From assembly GCA_003229755.1 (NCBI GenBank), contig QIFJ01000184.1, positions 1 through 18,166 on the forward strand: a DNA stretch of 18,166 bases, given 5' to 3'. Positions 1 to 8,549 of this stretch are shown in pieces. A program made the translations under genes and the position numbers. Each line of letters begins with the position of its first letter. Position 1 is the first letter of the stretch. The DNA is from Pseudomonadota bacterium (GTDB lineage: Bacteria; BMS3Abin14). A model generated the notes under the pieces. The model had not been told where the DNA came from. It searched no databases and saw only the letters and a program-made list of their open reading frames with translations.

Positions 1-782
1 ACAGATACCAGAAATACCAGAGAAAGTGAACCGAGTACCAGGCAGTACAGGGCAAAGGGCAGCAGCTTTCCCCTGGCCAGAACGCGCATGAGAACCGCAA
101 TGGAGAGCCAACCGGTAATCGCGGCCGCAACAGCCCCGGCTGCGTAGACCATGATATCGCCAGTGCCTGCCAGGGCTCCAGCTTCCAGAAAAAGTGCGCC
201 AGCCACCACCGGTATGGACAGAAGGAAGGAAAACCTGGCCGATTCAGTGCCTGAAAAACCCAGGAGCATGGCCGCGAAGATAGTGGATCCTGACCGTGAG
301 ATCCCCGGAACTATTGCCAAAGCCTGGAAGATACCGACAAACAACGCTGCCGCGGCTCCCATCTGGAAGATCTGCCTGCCGCCCCCGCCGAGTTTCGAGG
401 CTGTAAGAAGAAGAATACCGGTTACCAGAAGTCCGCTGGAGGCGACCATCGGTGACCTGAACATACTTTCAATTGATTCGATAAAAAAGACGCCAACTAT
501 GCCCGCCGGCACACTTCCCACAATTATCGCGGCCGGGAGTCTCCAGCCTCCCTTCCCCGGGCTTGAGAGACCGGAAACGATATCCACGATGTCCCTCCAG
601 AAGTAAGCCAACACCGCCAGAAGCGTACCACCGTGGAGGAGAACATCAAAAGCGGCAGGAGGGGCCGTGAAACCGGGGATGAGGGTTTGTGCCAGCACCA
701 GATGACCGGAGCTGGAGACAGGGAGAAACTCAGTCAGTCCCTGAATGATACCCAGGAGGATAGCGGCAAAAGGATTTTCCAT
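1..782 (-). CDS. uppP: Undecaprenyl-diphosphatase UppP/BacA (3' end cut by window edge)
   Basis: Integral membrane phosphatase that converts undecaprenyl pyrophosphate to the monophosphate, recycling the lipid carrier for peptidoglycan and surface polysaccharides. About 260 residues are visible in one open frame without a stop; family members are about 265-275 residues, so only the last few are missing. Both signature motifs are present: GLTEFLPVSSSGH at residues 15-27, and PGISRSGST at about 159-167 with the conserved Arg. Hydrophobic segments fill the rest, as expected for a polytopic protein. The ATG at 782 shares one base with the RNase J stop (TGATG), so translation is probably coupled and the gene is the last visible member of rsmA-rnj-uppP. 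Family identity is near certain; the true C-terminus is not seen. Confidence 0.96.
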   Translation of the reverse strand, partial: MENPFAAILLGIIQGLTEFLPVSSSGHLVLAQTLIPGFTAPPAAFDVLLHGGTLLAVLAYFWRDIVDIVSGLSSPGKGGWRLPAAIIVGSVPAGIVGVFFIESIESMFRSPMVASSGLLVTGILLLTASKLGGGGRQIFQMGAAAALFVGIFQALAIVPGISRSGSTIFAAMLLGFSGTESARFSFLLSIPVVAGALFLEAGALAGTGDIMVYAAGAVAAAITGWLSIAVLMRVLARGKLLPFALYCLVLGSLSLVFLVS

Positions 783-2471
783 CACTCCTCGACAATGACT
801 GTTACTACTCTTGGCTTTTTCTTGAGAGCCCTCCGGAAGATACCCCTGACCTTTATCCTGATCTCCTCTTTCAGGTCATCACGGTTGACCCTGAGAGATC
901 TCGCGGTCTCCAGTATCCCCATCACTTCTTTAACGGCGTTCTCTTCCAGACCCTCTGCTGACTCCTCGGAGATAACGCCGACACTGTGAACCATAGGCCG
1001 GAATGAAGACCCGCCATATCTGTCCACACCGGCCACAACAACTACCAGGCCCTCTCTTGCAAGTCTTCTCCTGTCCCTCAACAGGTTATCATCCAGGTCT
1101 CCGGTTATCATCCAGGTCTCCGACTGTGTCTCCATCTACGAGAAGCCTGCCCGCTGTCACCGGCCTGGCCAGAGCAGCTCCCCCAGCGGAGAGTTCGAGG
1201 ACGTTTCCAGGTTCAAGGATAAAGATATTGTCCACTCCGACACCGGCCTCCCGGGCCAGGTTAGCGTTTGCCGTCAGCTGAGGGTACTCGCCGTGCAGGG
1301 GAATGAAATACTCCGGCCTTGCCGCCTCGATAACAGTTTTTATCTCCTCTCCCGTACTGTGACCGGAGACATGGACCATTGCCGAGTCCTCAGTAAATAC
1401 AACAACTCCCCTGCGGAAGAGCTCGTTAACGATCTGTCCCACCGACAGCTCATTCCCGGGTATGATCCTTGATGAGAAGATCACTGTGTCGCCCTTTGCG
1501 ATACTGATCTTGCGGTGTTCATCGCGGACTATTCGACTGAGGGCAGAGAGGGGTTCTCCCTGGGTCCCTGTGGTCAGGAAAACAACGTCACCCTTTTCTT
1601 TTTCGTCAAGATCCTCTATCTGCCTGACCGTATTTGGCGGATATACAAGGTAACCGAGTTGCTCAGCCAGGGTGCAGTTCTGGACCATGCGCCTGCCTTC
1701 CATTACGACTTTTCTGCCAAGCCTGTGAGCCGCTGCAAGGACCATCTGGACCCGATGAATGTGGGAAGCGAAAGTCGCGATAAATACCCGCCCCGGAGCC
1801 TGGAAAATTATCTCCTCCAGGACCTTTCCCACCTCCTTCTCGGCTGGAAGAAACCCTTGCTTTCCTGCGCTTGTGCTGTCTGCCAGGAGCACAAGAATGC
1901 CACTGTCTCCCAGTTCCCTGATGCGGTCAAGGTCGGTTTTGTAGCCGTCCAGGGGCTCCGTTTCCATCCTGAAGTCTCCGGTGTGCAACACTGTTCCCAA
2001 TGGAGTAGTGATGGACAAGGCCGCGCAATCAGGGATGCTGTGGCTCATTCTGACGGTTTCCACGGAAAACGGACCGCACTTTACAGTGCTGCCAAAGAGC
2101 AGCTGCACGAGATCCGGCTCTGCCTGATCCACATTCAGATAGTTATCAATGATCCTTGCCCGTGCCAGCGCGATAGTAAAAGCAGTACCGTAGACCGGCA
2201 CATCGAGATACCGGATCAGGTATGGAAGGGCGGCAATGTGATCGTCGTGACCGTGGGTCAGGAAAACAGCTTTTACTCTCTGGCTGTTCTCGATCACGTA
2301 GGAGAAATCCGGAAGTATCTGGTCCACTCCGGGCAGGTTTCCCTGGGGTATTTTAATGCCAGCGTCCACCACTATCAAATCGTCACCGAACTCCACTACC
2401 ATGGAGTTCATTCCGAATGTACCGACACCTCCAATGGGAATAATACGAAGAACAGGACTATCCGTCCCCAA
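782..2471 (-). pseudogene. rnj: Ribonuclease J, frame broken by a 19-bp tandem duplication
   Basis: RNase J is a metallo-beta-lactamase/beta-CASP 5'-exonuclease and endonuclease of mRNA turnover and rRNA maturation. The first 460 codons (2471 to 1089) carry the beta-lactamase and beta-CASP core: LTHGHDDHIAAL with the metal-binding HxHxDH at residues 73-78, HTGDF, SGHSTGEE and PLHGEY. An exact 19-bp repeat (1084-1102 and 1103-1121) then shifts the frame, giving GDLDDNRRPG and a stop. The remainder of the C-terminal domain is in the next frame (782-1135). Deleting one copy restores VDGDTVGDLDDNLLRDRR and a protein of about 556 residues, the normal length. The start is a TTG at 2471, preceded by a GGGAGGG Shine-Dalgarno sequence; no upstream ATG fits because the rsmA stop lies one base away. 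The catalytic core could still be made; about 97 C-terminal residues would be lost. A sequencing or assembly error is possible. Confidence 0.9.
1084..1121. repeat. 19-bp perfect tandem duplication inside rnj
   Basis: Two head-to-tail identical 19-bp copies at 1084-1102 and 1103-1121, each reading GGTTATCATCCAGGTCTCC. Because 19 is not a multiple of 3, the second copy shifts the RNase J frame. No flanking mobile element is seen; replication slippage or an assembly artefact are the simple explanations. Confidence 0.97.
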
Positions 2472-2472
2472 A

Positions 2473-3288
2473 CTACTGCCCTCCCTTCACTGCATCAAGA
2501 ACCCGATCGGAAAGCTCGGCGAACTGCGAGACTTCCAGGCCTTCGGCCCGTATTGTGTGGAGGATCTCCATCTCCTTCAGGATCGCAGCCAGCTCCTCTT
2601 TTTTCAGGCCATCGATCCCCGAACTCAGGCTGTTTACCAGAGTCTTTCGCCTCTTTCCAAACGAGGCGCGTATCACTTTCATTGCGAAATTCCAGTCAGT
2701 GAGTGGAAAGAGCGAGTCAGGTGACAGGTCCCATCTCATCAGCGCTGAATCGACCTTGGGAGGCGGCAGAAAGACATCAGGAGGGATCTTTCTGATAAGC
2801 TCCGGCCGGCCGAAGAGCTGAGTGGTAACTGCCAGTATCCCGTATTCCTTCGTACCGGGATGGGCCGTCAGGCGCCGGCCCACTTCCCACTGCATGAGGA
2901 AAACAGCTCTCAGTATGCGGCTCCTGTGCTCCAGGGCCCTGAATATCACCTGTGTGGAAACAGAATACGGCAGGTTTCCCATAAGTACCGTTCTCCTGCC
3001 GGACACAAGGAGCTCATCCCACGGTATCTTGAGTATATCCCCCCTGACGAGCCTGAATGTCCTCACGCCCGAGAATTTGTCTTCAAGCCTGTCAGCCAGG
3101 GAACGATCTATCTCAACACCGATCACCGAAGCCCCCGTTTCAAGGATCGCTTCAGTCAACTTCCCGGTTCCGACACCCACCTCCAGCACGGTGTCTCCGG
3201 GGGTGAGATCGGCTGAATTGACTATCAGGGCAAGGAGGTTCCTGTCGTGGAGGAAGTGCTGACCGAAGGGCGGTTTGATCTGACTCAT
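2473..3288 (-). CDS. rsmA: 16S rRNA adenine(1518/1519)-N6-dimethyltransferase RsmA/KsgA
   Basis: Dimethylates the two adjacent adenines of the 3'-terminal helix of 16S rRNA using S-adenosylmethionine, a late step of 30S subunit maturation. The 271-residue frame has the family N-terminus FGQHFL (residues 8-13), the SAM-binding motif I EVGVGTGKLT (36-45), the acidic motif II residue in GVEID and the catalytic NLPY motif (105-108, followed by SVS instead of the commoner NIS). The C-terminal part with FGKRRKTLVN is the small helical domain typical of KsgA. I prefer the ATG at 3288 because it aligns with the usual family start; an in-frame GTG at 3324 would add 12 unconserved residues and run through the divergent promoter. 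Neither start has a convincing Shine-Dalgarno sequence. The stop lies one base before the rnj start, so the two are probably co-transcribed. Confidence 0.95.
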   Translation of the reverse strand: MSQIKPPFGQHFLHDRNLLALIVNSADLTPGDTVLEVGVGTGKLTEAILETGASVIGVEIDRSLADRLEDKFSGVRTFRLVRGDILKIPWDELLVSGRRTVLMGNLPYSVSTQVIFRALEHRSRILRAVFLMQWEVGRRLTAHPGTKEYGILAVTTQLFGRPELIRKIPPDVFLPPPKVDSALMRWDLSPDSLFPLTDWNFAMKVIRASFGKRRKTLVNSLSSGIDGLKKEELAAILKEMEILHTIRAEGLEVSQFAELSDRVLDAVKGGQ

Positions 3289-3292
3289 ATGA

Positions 3293-3322
3293 TTGACATT
3301 TACCGTTTCATGAGCATATAAC
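3293..3322 (+). promoter_or_regulatory. Sigma-70 promoter for the 3330 lipoprotein gene, predicted leaderless
   Basis: A perfect -35 hexamer TTGACA at 3293-3298 and a -10 hexamer TATAAC (5 of 6) at 3317-3322 are separated by 18 bp. Initiation about 7 bp after the -10 falls at about 3329-3330, exactly on the ATG at 3330. That start has no Shine-Dalgarno sequence, so the transcript is predicted to be leaderless. Confidence 0.65.
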
Positions 3323-3329
3323 ACGTTCC

Positions 3330-5327
3330 ATGTTCAGGAAGTCCCGCTTTCATGAGCGTTTATACCCCACCGCTGCCACTCTGGCAACACTGGTGCTGTT
3401 TACCGGGTGTGTGGGTGTTACCGTGCTGCCTTCCCAGCAAGCACCCAAACCCGGCAAAGTCCCGGCATATTCACTCAGTGCCGATCAGGAACGGGAGCAG
3501 CTCATGGCCTACCAGGAGGCGGTGAAGTTATTTCGGGAAGAGGGTAAGGCTAGACAGGCCCTTGAAATGCTCAAAGCATTTGGCCGGATGTATCCTGAAA
3601 GCCCATACGCAGATGATGCTCTCCTGGAATTGTCCCGTATCCACAGGCACCTCGGTAAGGAGAAAAAAGCTGTTTCAACCCTGAGAAACCTGCTTCACAA
3701 ATTTCCATCCAGTCCGCTGAGGAAGAGAGCTTTTATAGAACTCGGAACGATCCTCTCAAGCCAGGGCAAATACAGGAACAGCAATGAGGCTCTGGAAAGC
3801 ATTATGTCACTGGATCCCTTACCTGAGGAGAAATTCGAAGCTCTCCGGCTGAGATCGCAGAACCTTGCAAAAATGGGAAAACGAGTCGAGGCCGTATGGA
3901 CAGCCATTGAAGCTTACCGATGGGCCGAAGCAGGTATTATCCGTGAAAAGGCCCGCCTGGCTGTTATCGAGGCTGCTGAAACCCTTAAGGACAGGGAGCT
4001 GGAAGAGATTCTTGCAGACTCCGATGGAAGCGCTCCCCTTGGAATGGTAGCCATGACCAGTGTCGAGAGGGCAATTGCCAGAGAATCCTATGAAGAGGCC
4101 ATGAACGAATTGATGGGACTGTTAATCGACTATCCCGATCAGGTTTCCCGGGACCGTATTGATACCGCCTTTATCCTGCTAAAAAACCGGCTCCTTGTGA
4201 AGAGCAACACTGTAGGCGCAATTCTGCCACTATCCGGCCGATACGCCGTATATGGGGAAAAAGCCCTGCAGGGGATACAGGCGGCCTTCGGAATTCTTTC
4301 GCCCCTCTCAGACACCAACGCCGAACTGGCCTTCAACCTGGTTGTAAAAGATTCAGGCGCTGATCCGTTAAAAGCTTCACAGGCAGTCCGGGACCTTTCT
4401 GAAACGGAACAGGTCCTTGCCATAATCGGCCCTCTTTTTTCAAGGACCACAAGGGCGGCTATTGAGGCCGCAGTAGAGTTGGGAACACCGCTGATATCTC
4501 TATCGGCGGATCCCGCCATTCCTGAGATGGGAGACAATATCTTCAGGCGCGGCCTTACTGATGCCCAGCAGGTAGAGGCGCTCATTGAGCTCGTTTACAG
4601 CCGCCTTGCCATGAGACGCTTCGCTTTTCTATATCCGGACAATGCCTACGGGAGGGGACTGATGAACCTTTTCTGGGATGAACTGGACAAGAGGGGCGCC
4701 GTGGTGGTCGCAGCAGAGAGTTTTCCGCCGGAGCAGACGGACTTCGGCCCGCAGATACGTGCCATAGTGGGGCTCAACAGGCCCCTCACGGAAGATCAGC
4801 GTATCCTGAAGGAAGCAGGTCAGAAGATCGAGCTGGAGCCGATAATTGATTTTGACGCGCTCTTTATCCCCGCTGATTTCCAGACTGTCGGCCTGCTGGC
4901 CCCGCAACTGGCTTTTTACGATGTTACTGAAGCGCTGATCCTGGGAGCTGACGGCTGGAACAGCCCATGGGTCGTTGAATTAGGGGAGCGCTACGTTGAA
5001 GGAGCCCTTTTCACCGGCAGTTTCTTTTCAGATATCAGGAACGATACTATCAGGGACTTCATACAGCTTTACTGGCTCAGCTTCGGCGAGGATCCACAGC
5101 CCCTGGCGGCACAGGCATACGATGCAGCGCTTATCATCCGGTCAGCTGTTGAGAGTAACAGCGCCAGAGACAGGATATCGCTAATAAACTATCTCAATGA
5201 TCTGTCGGAATTCCCATCTGCCGAAGGAAGCCTCACGACCAATGAGGACGGCGACATAGTCCAACAGCCCTACCTGCTTACCATCAATTCTGGAAATATT
5301 GAGAAGTTCAAGATTGAAATTGATTAA
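3330..5327 (+). CDS. Lipoprotein with TPR-like region and periplasmic-binding domain (LpoA-type penicillin-binding protein activator)
   Basis: 665 residues. A signal peptide with a basic N-region, a hydrophobic stretch (about 13-24) and the lipobox LFTGC predict lipidation at Cys27. Residues about 45-200 are helical and TPR/YbgF-like (for example ALEMLKAFGRMYPESPYADDA). From about residue 290 (VGAILPLSGRYAVYGEKALQG) to the end is a type 1 periplasmic-binding-protein fold, as in branched-chain amino acid receptors and LpoA. TPR plus this domain on one lipoprotein is the LpoA architecture, which in gamma-proteobacteria stimulates the peptidoglycan synthase PBP1A from the outer membrane. A role in cell-wall synthesis is inferred; a substrate-binding role cannot be excluded, though no ABC transporter lies beside it. 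The gene is divergent from rsmA, monocistronic as far as seen, and starts without a Shine-Dalgarno sequence. Confidence 0.85.
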   Translation: MFRKSRFHERLYPTAATLATLVLFTGCVGVTVLPSQQAPKPGKVPAYSLSADQEREQLMAYQEAVKLFREEGKARQALEMLKAFGRMYPESPYADDALLELSRIHRHLGKEKKAVSTLRNLLHKFPSSPLRKRAFIELGTILSSQGKYRNSNEALESIMSLDPLPEEKFEALRLRSQNLAKMGKRVEAVWTAIEAYRWAEAGIIREKARLAVIEAAETLKDRELEEILADSDGSAPLGMVAMTSVERAIARESYEEAMNELMGLLIDYPDQVSRDRIDTAFILLKNRLLVKSNTVGAILPLSGRYAVYGEKALQGIQAAFGILSPLSDTNAELAFNLVVKDSGADPLKASQAVRDLSETEQVLAIIGPLFSRTTRAAIEAAVELGTPLISLSADPAIPEMGDNIFRRGLTDAQQVEALIELVYSRLAMRRFAFLYPDNAYGRGLMNLFWDELDKRGAVVVAAESFPPEQTDFGPQIRAIVGLNRPLTEDQRILKEAGQKIELEPIIDFDALFIPADFQTVGLLAPQLAFYDVTEALILGADGWNSPWVVELGERYVEGALFTGSFFSDIRNDTIRDFIQLYWLSFGEDPQPLAAQAYDAALIIRSAVESNSARDRISLINYLNDLSEFPSAEGSLTTNEDGDIVQQPYLLTINSGNIEKFKIEID

Positions 5328-5333
5328 CTTCAG

Positions 5334-5383
5334 TTTCTAGTTTCTCATTTCTAGTTTCCAGTAAACCAACAACTAACAACTCG
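5334..5383. repeat. Heptanucleotide tandem arrays after the lipoprotein gene
   Basis: Four units of 7 bp at 5334-5361 (TTTCTAG, TTTCTCA, TTTCTAG, TTTCCAG) are followed by ACCAACA, ACTAACA and a partial third unit (5365-5383). The first array is the same family as those at 11284-11311 and 11353-11380. It begins a few bases after the lipoprotein stop codon. No classical terminator hairpin is visible here. Confidence 0.85.
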
Positions 5384-5463
5384 TTAAGTAATGGAACTAG
5401 ATCATAGTTTTTTCCATCCACTGTCATATTCGCCAAACCGACAGTATCCATACTAGCAACACA

Positions 5464-5492
5464 TTGACCACCATCCATTACGGAGTTAGACT
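5464..5492 (+). promoter_or_regulatory. Possible sigma-70 promoter for the acyl-CoA dehydrogenase gene
   Basis: TTGACC at 5464-5469 and TAGACT at 5487-5492 are 17 bp apart, matching 5 of 6 and 4 of 6 consensus bases. This would give a leader of about 70 nt before the ATG at 5572. It is the best candidate in the 244-bp gap, but a match of this quality can occur by chance. Confidence 0.35.
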
Positions 5493-5571
5493 TTAAATAC
5501 AGAGATCTGGGTCCGGTCGTCACCACAAACTTTACCTGCTTTTTTTCTAACGAGTGTCCAGGAGGTCGATC

Positions 5572-7428
5572 ATGAAAGAGAAAGCCATACTTCAGATGGT
5601 GGAAGAAGCTCGGGACAGCGCCTCAACAAAAAAAAGTTTTGCCCGGGACCTGTTTATGGGCAATCTGGAGCTATCGACAATTTTCCCCTTCCCGGTGCAG
5701 CCGGCTGAAGACAAGAAAGCCGGCGACGCTATTTTGGAAAAGGTCCGAGAATTTCTGAAGACCATGGTAGATCCGGATCTCATCGATCGAGAGGGTAAAA
5801 TACCGAAGAGCGTGATCTCCGGCCTGCGGAAGCTCGGGCTGTTCGGCATGAAGGTGCCTGTCCAATATGGAGGACTCGGGTTTTCCCAGACGAACTATAA
5901 TCGCGTGATCCACCTGATAGCTTCTCACTGCTCGTCAACTGCTGTTCTGCTCTCGGCACACCAGAGCATAGGCGTCGGTCAACCCCTGCTTCACTTCGGA
6001 ACCGGGGAACAAAAACGCCAGTTTCTCCCGCGTGTTGCCGGAGGGGCCATTTCCGCATTCGCACTTACCGAGCCCAGCGTCGGCTCTGACCCTTCACAGA
6101 TGAAAACAACCGCGGCCATAACTGAAGACGGCAGCGCTTACATCATCAACGGAGAGAAGCTATGGATCAGCAACGGCCCGGTGGCCGAGATCATGATCCT
6201 TATGGCAAGAACATCTGCCGAAGATTCTGGCCATCCTTCGATATCCGCTTTCATCGTCGAAGGGAATACACCCGGTATCTCATCACAGCCCTGCCACTTC
6301 ATGGGCTTAAGGGGCCTGAGCAACGGGCTTTTGAAGTTTAACGATGTAAAAGTCCCGGCCGGGAATCTACTCGGCGAAGAGGGCAAGGGCTTAAAGATCG
6401 CGCTGACAACATTAAACACCGGCCGCCTTACTATCCCAGCCGCTTCAGCCGCGGCGGCCAAACAGTGCCTTGCCATCCTGAGGCCATGGATCAATGACAG
6501 GAAACAATGGGGAAAGAGTATCGGCAGGCATGAAGCTGTCGCGAGTCGCGTATCGGCCATCGCAGCCTACACTTATGCATTAGAAGCGATCACAGGTCTG
6601 ACCTCGGCCATGGCCGACTCCGGTGATTTTGACCTCCGCCTGGAAGCCGCCATGGCTAAGCTTTATTCTTCAGAGGTCCTCTGGAAGATCGCCAATGACA
6701 CTCTCCAGACCCGCGGAGGCCGCGGCTACGAAACAGCGGATTCCCTGGAAGCTCGCGGAGAATTGCCTGTACCTGTCGAGAGGATTCTTCGGGATGCCAG
6801 GATAAACCTCATTATCGAAGGGACTAGCGATATCATGCGCCTGTTCATCGCAAGGGAAGCACTAGACCCTCACCTGAAGGCAACAGGAATGAAACCCGGC
6901 GAAGGTGGCGGTGTTTCCTTTGCTGCGGCGGCAAAATTTTACCCCGGCTGGTACACGGGCCTGTATTTTCCAAGACGACGGGTCCGCCGGAAAAAAATGC
7001 CGGGACCACTTGGGAAACACCTCGTATATATTGAAAGGGAAACCAGAAAGCTCGGCCGTCTCATATTTCACTCCATAGTCAAAAACAGGCAAAAACTTCA
7101 GGACAGGCAGCTGACCCTGGCCAGGTTCGTTGATATCGGCACGCGGCTTTTTGTCATGTCGACCGTAATATCGAAGGCAGCGGCGGACCATGCCGGAGAC
7201 ACCGCTGAATCGGGGTTTGTGAAACTTGCCGACCTGTTGTGCCTGCTTGAGCGGCAGGAAATAGAATCTTCAAAACGCAACCTGCATAAAAACGCGGATA
7301 AGGCCGGATACAGTGACGGACGCTTCTCATGGCTCGAGGAAGGCATTGTTTCATCCTGGCAAATCCCTGACTACCTGGAAGATCTGACTCCACAGAAGGT
7401 GGCAGCACCGTTCTGGGGCAGGTTTTAA
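5572..7428 (+). CDS. Acyl-CoA dehydrogenase, long VLCAD/ACAD9-like form
   Basis: FAD-dependent enzyme for the first, alpha,beta-dehydrogenating step of fatty acyl-CoA oxidation. At 618 residues it is much longer than the usual 380-residue enzymes, because an extra C-terminal helical region of about 170 residues follows the catalytic core, as in VLCAD and ACAD9. Visible motifs are the FAD/substrate signature AFALTEPSVGSDPSQ, the WISNGP segment, and LIIEGTSDIMRLF carrying the catalytic-base Glu at about residue 416. The start is the ATG at 5572, preceded by a strong AGGAGGT (5560-5566) with 5-nt spacing; a GTG at 5554 is in frame but lies upstream of that site. No other beta-oxidation gene is in the window, so electron acceptor and chain-length preference cannot be told. 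It converges with btuC. Confidence 0.93.
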   Translation: MKEKAILQMVEEARDSASTKKSFARDLFMGNLELSTIFPFPVQPAEDKKAGDAILEKVREFLKTMVDPDLIDREGKIPKSVISGLRKLGLFGMKVPVQYGGLGFSQTNYNRVIHLIASHCSSTAVLLSAHQSIGVGQPLLHFGTGEQKRQFLPRVAGGAISAFALTEPSVGSDPSQMKTTAAITEDGSAYIINGEKLWISNGPVAEIMILMARTSAEDSGHPSISAFIVEGNTPGISSQPCHFMGLRGLSNGLLKFNDVKVPAGNLLGEEGKGLKIALTTLNTGRLTIPAASAAAAKQCLAILRPWINDRKQWGKSIGRHEAVASRVSAIAAYTYALEAITGLTSAMADSGDFDLRLEAAMAKLYSSEVLWKIANDTLQTRGGRGYETADSLEARGELPVPVERILRDARINLIIEGTSDIMRLFIAREALDPHLKATGMKPGEGGGVSFAAAAKFYPGWYTGLYFPRRRVRRKKMPGPLGKHLVYIERETRKLGRLIFHSIVKNRQKLQDRQLTLARFVDIGTRLFVMSTVISKAAADHAGDTAESGFVKLADLLCLLERQEIESSKRNLHKNADKAGYSDGRFSWLEEGIVSSWQIPDYLEDLTPQKVAAPFWGRF

Positions 7429-7433
7429 GTGCC

Positions 7434-7511
7434 GACCAACGACTAAAGACCAACGACCAACGGAGCTGTATTGCTGATAATCATATAACATTGGGCTTTG
7501 GTCCTTGGACG
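7434..7511. repeat. Heptanucleotide arrays between convergent acyl-CoA dehydrogenase and btuC genes
   Basis: Four units at 7434-7461 (GACCAAC, GACTAAA, GACCAAC, GACCAAC) and three at 7491-7511 (TTGGGCT, TTGGTCC, TTGGACG) nearly fill the 85-bp gap. The two arrays are partly complementary (GACCAA with TTGGTC), so transcripts from either side could fold weakly here. No GC-rich hairpin with a T-run is seen. Confidence 0.8.
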
Positions 7512-7513
7512 CG

Positions 7514-8515
7514 CTAGAGAATCCCCTTCTCCGTTGCCCCTCCAAGCAGCAGCCAGATGAAGAACGGCCCCCCCAGCAGGGCTGTGATCACGCCTACTGG
7601 AATTTCGGCAGGTGCTATAACTGTGCGCGCAAGAGTGTCGGACAACGTCAGGAAAATCCCTCCGAAGAGGATCGTCGCCGGCGTCAGGTAACGGTGGTCC
7701 GGACCGACGAAGATCCGGCAAATGTGAGGAGACATCATCCCCACGAAACCTATCGGCCCGGCGACCGCTACAACACCTCCCACCATCAGGGACGCAGCGA
7801 AGAACAGGATGCGCCTTACCCTCACTACGTTTACCCCTCTGCTGGCGGCTATCTCCTCCCCGGTAGTAAATTGATTCAGTTCGTTTGTCAGGTACACTAC
7901 GAAGGCAGTACCGATGGCAACAAAGGGGAGGAGCCTCCAGATGGAGTCGAATCCGGCCACCTCGATACCCCCCATCAGCCATCGTATTATCCTGAAGGTC
8001 TGTGTAAAATCACTGATGTACTGGATGAACAGGTTTAAACTGGAAAAAAAGAAGCTTACCGCCACACCGGCAAGAAGCATTGTAGCTGTTGAAAACCCCT
8101 TCCTGGCTCTGGTTATTCCATAGACAAGAAGGATCGAGATAAGAGCTCCCCCGAAGGCCGACACGCTTGTCCCCGGGATCCCGAACACCGCCGCCGGTAG
8201 GCCAAAGCGTATATATGCAGCTGCACCCAGAGCCGCGCCCGATGACACTCCCAGGGTAAACGGGGTTGCAAGGGAGTTCCTGAATATGGCCTGGAAAACC
8301 ATGCCGCTGATGGCCAGCGCCGCTCCGGCAAGAAAGGAAACGGCCACTCTCGGTACCCTTAACTTCCAGAAGATCTCTCCCTCTATCCCCGCTCCGGCTG
8401 GATCAAAGACAGCCCCTAAGGGCGTCAATTTCATCCCAATAAGTGGAGCAACTGCAATGACAAGCAGAGCGGAGAAGAAAAGCACCAGGATTACGGTATT
8501 CTTTTTTTGATTCAT
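7514..8515 (-). CDS. btuC: Vitamin B12 ABC transporter permease BtuC (FecCD family)
   Basis: Inner-membrane permease subunit of 333 residues with many hydrophobic segments, matching the usual ten-helix FecCD/BtuC fold. Family-typical sequences are LRVPRVAVSFLAGAALAISG near the N-terminus, NSLATPFTLGVSSGAALG, and GPIGFVGMMSPHICR with GPDHRYL in the loop that docks on the ATPase. The ATG at 8515 is preferred over an in-frame TTG at 8521; the ribosome site is weak (TTTGAAG). It is the last gene of the riboswitch-led operon and is separated from btuD by 153 bp holding a long inverted repeat. B12 as substrate is inferred from the operon; the family also imports iron chelates. Confidence 0.92.
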   Translation of the reverse strand: MNQKKNTVILVLFFSALLVIAVAPLIGMKLTPLGAVFDPAGAGIEGEIFWKLRVPRVAVSFLAGAALAISGMVFQAIFRNSLATPFTLGVSSGAALGAAAYIRFGLPAAVFGIPGTSVSAFGGALISILLVYGITRARKGFSTATMLLAGVAVSFFFSSLNLFIQYISDFTQTFRIIRWLMGGIEVAGFDSIWRLLPFVAIGTAFVVYLTNELNQFTTGEEIAASRGVNVVRVRRILFFAASLMVGGVVAVAGPIGFVGMMSPHICRIFVGPDHRYLTPATILFGGIFLTLSDTLARTVIAPAEIPVGVITALLGGPFFIWLLLGGATEKGIL

Positions 8516-8549
8516 CTTCAAATTAGTTTCTGTGATTTCGGCATAGTGT

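Noticed and set aside
1515..2702. Long plus-strand open frame of 395 codons
   Set aside because: It is antisense to rnj and rsmA, whose motifs are unmistakable; its translation shows no domain and no ribosome site.
3289..3324. GTG at 3324 as the rsmA start
   Set aside because: It adds 12 residues not typical of the family and overlaps the divergent sigma-70 promoter.
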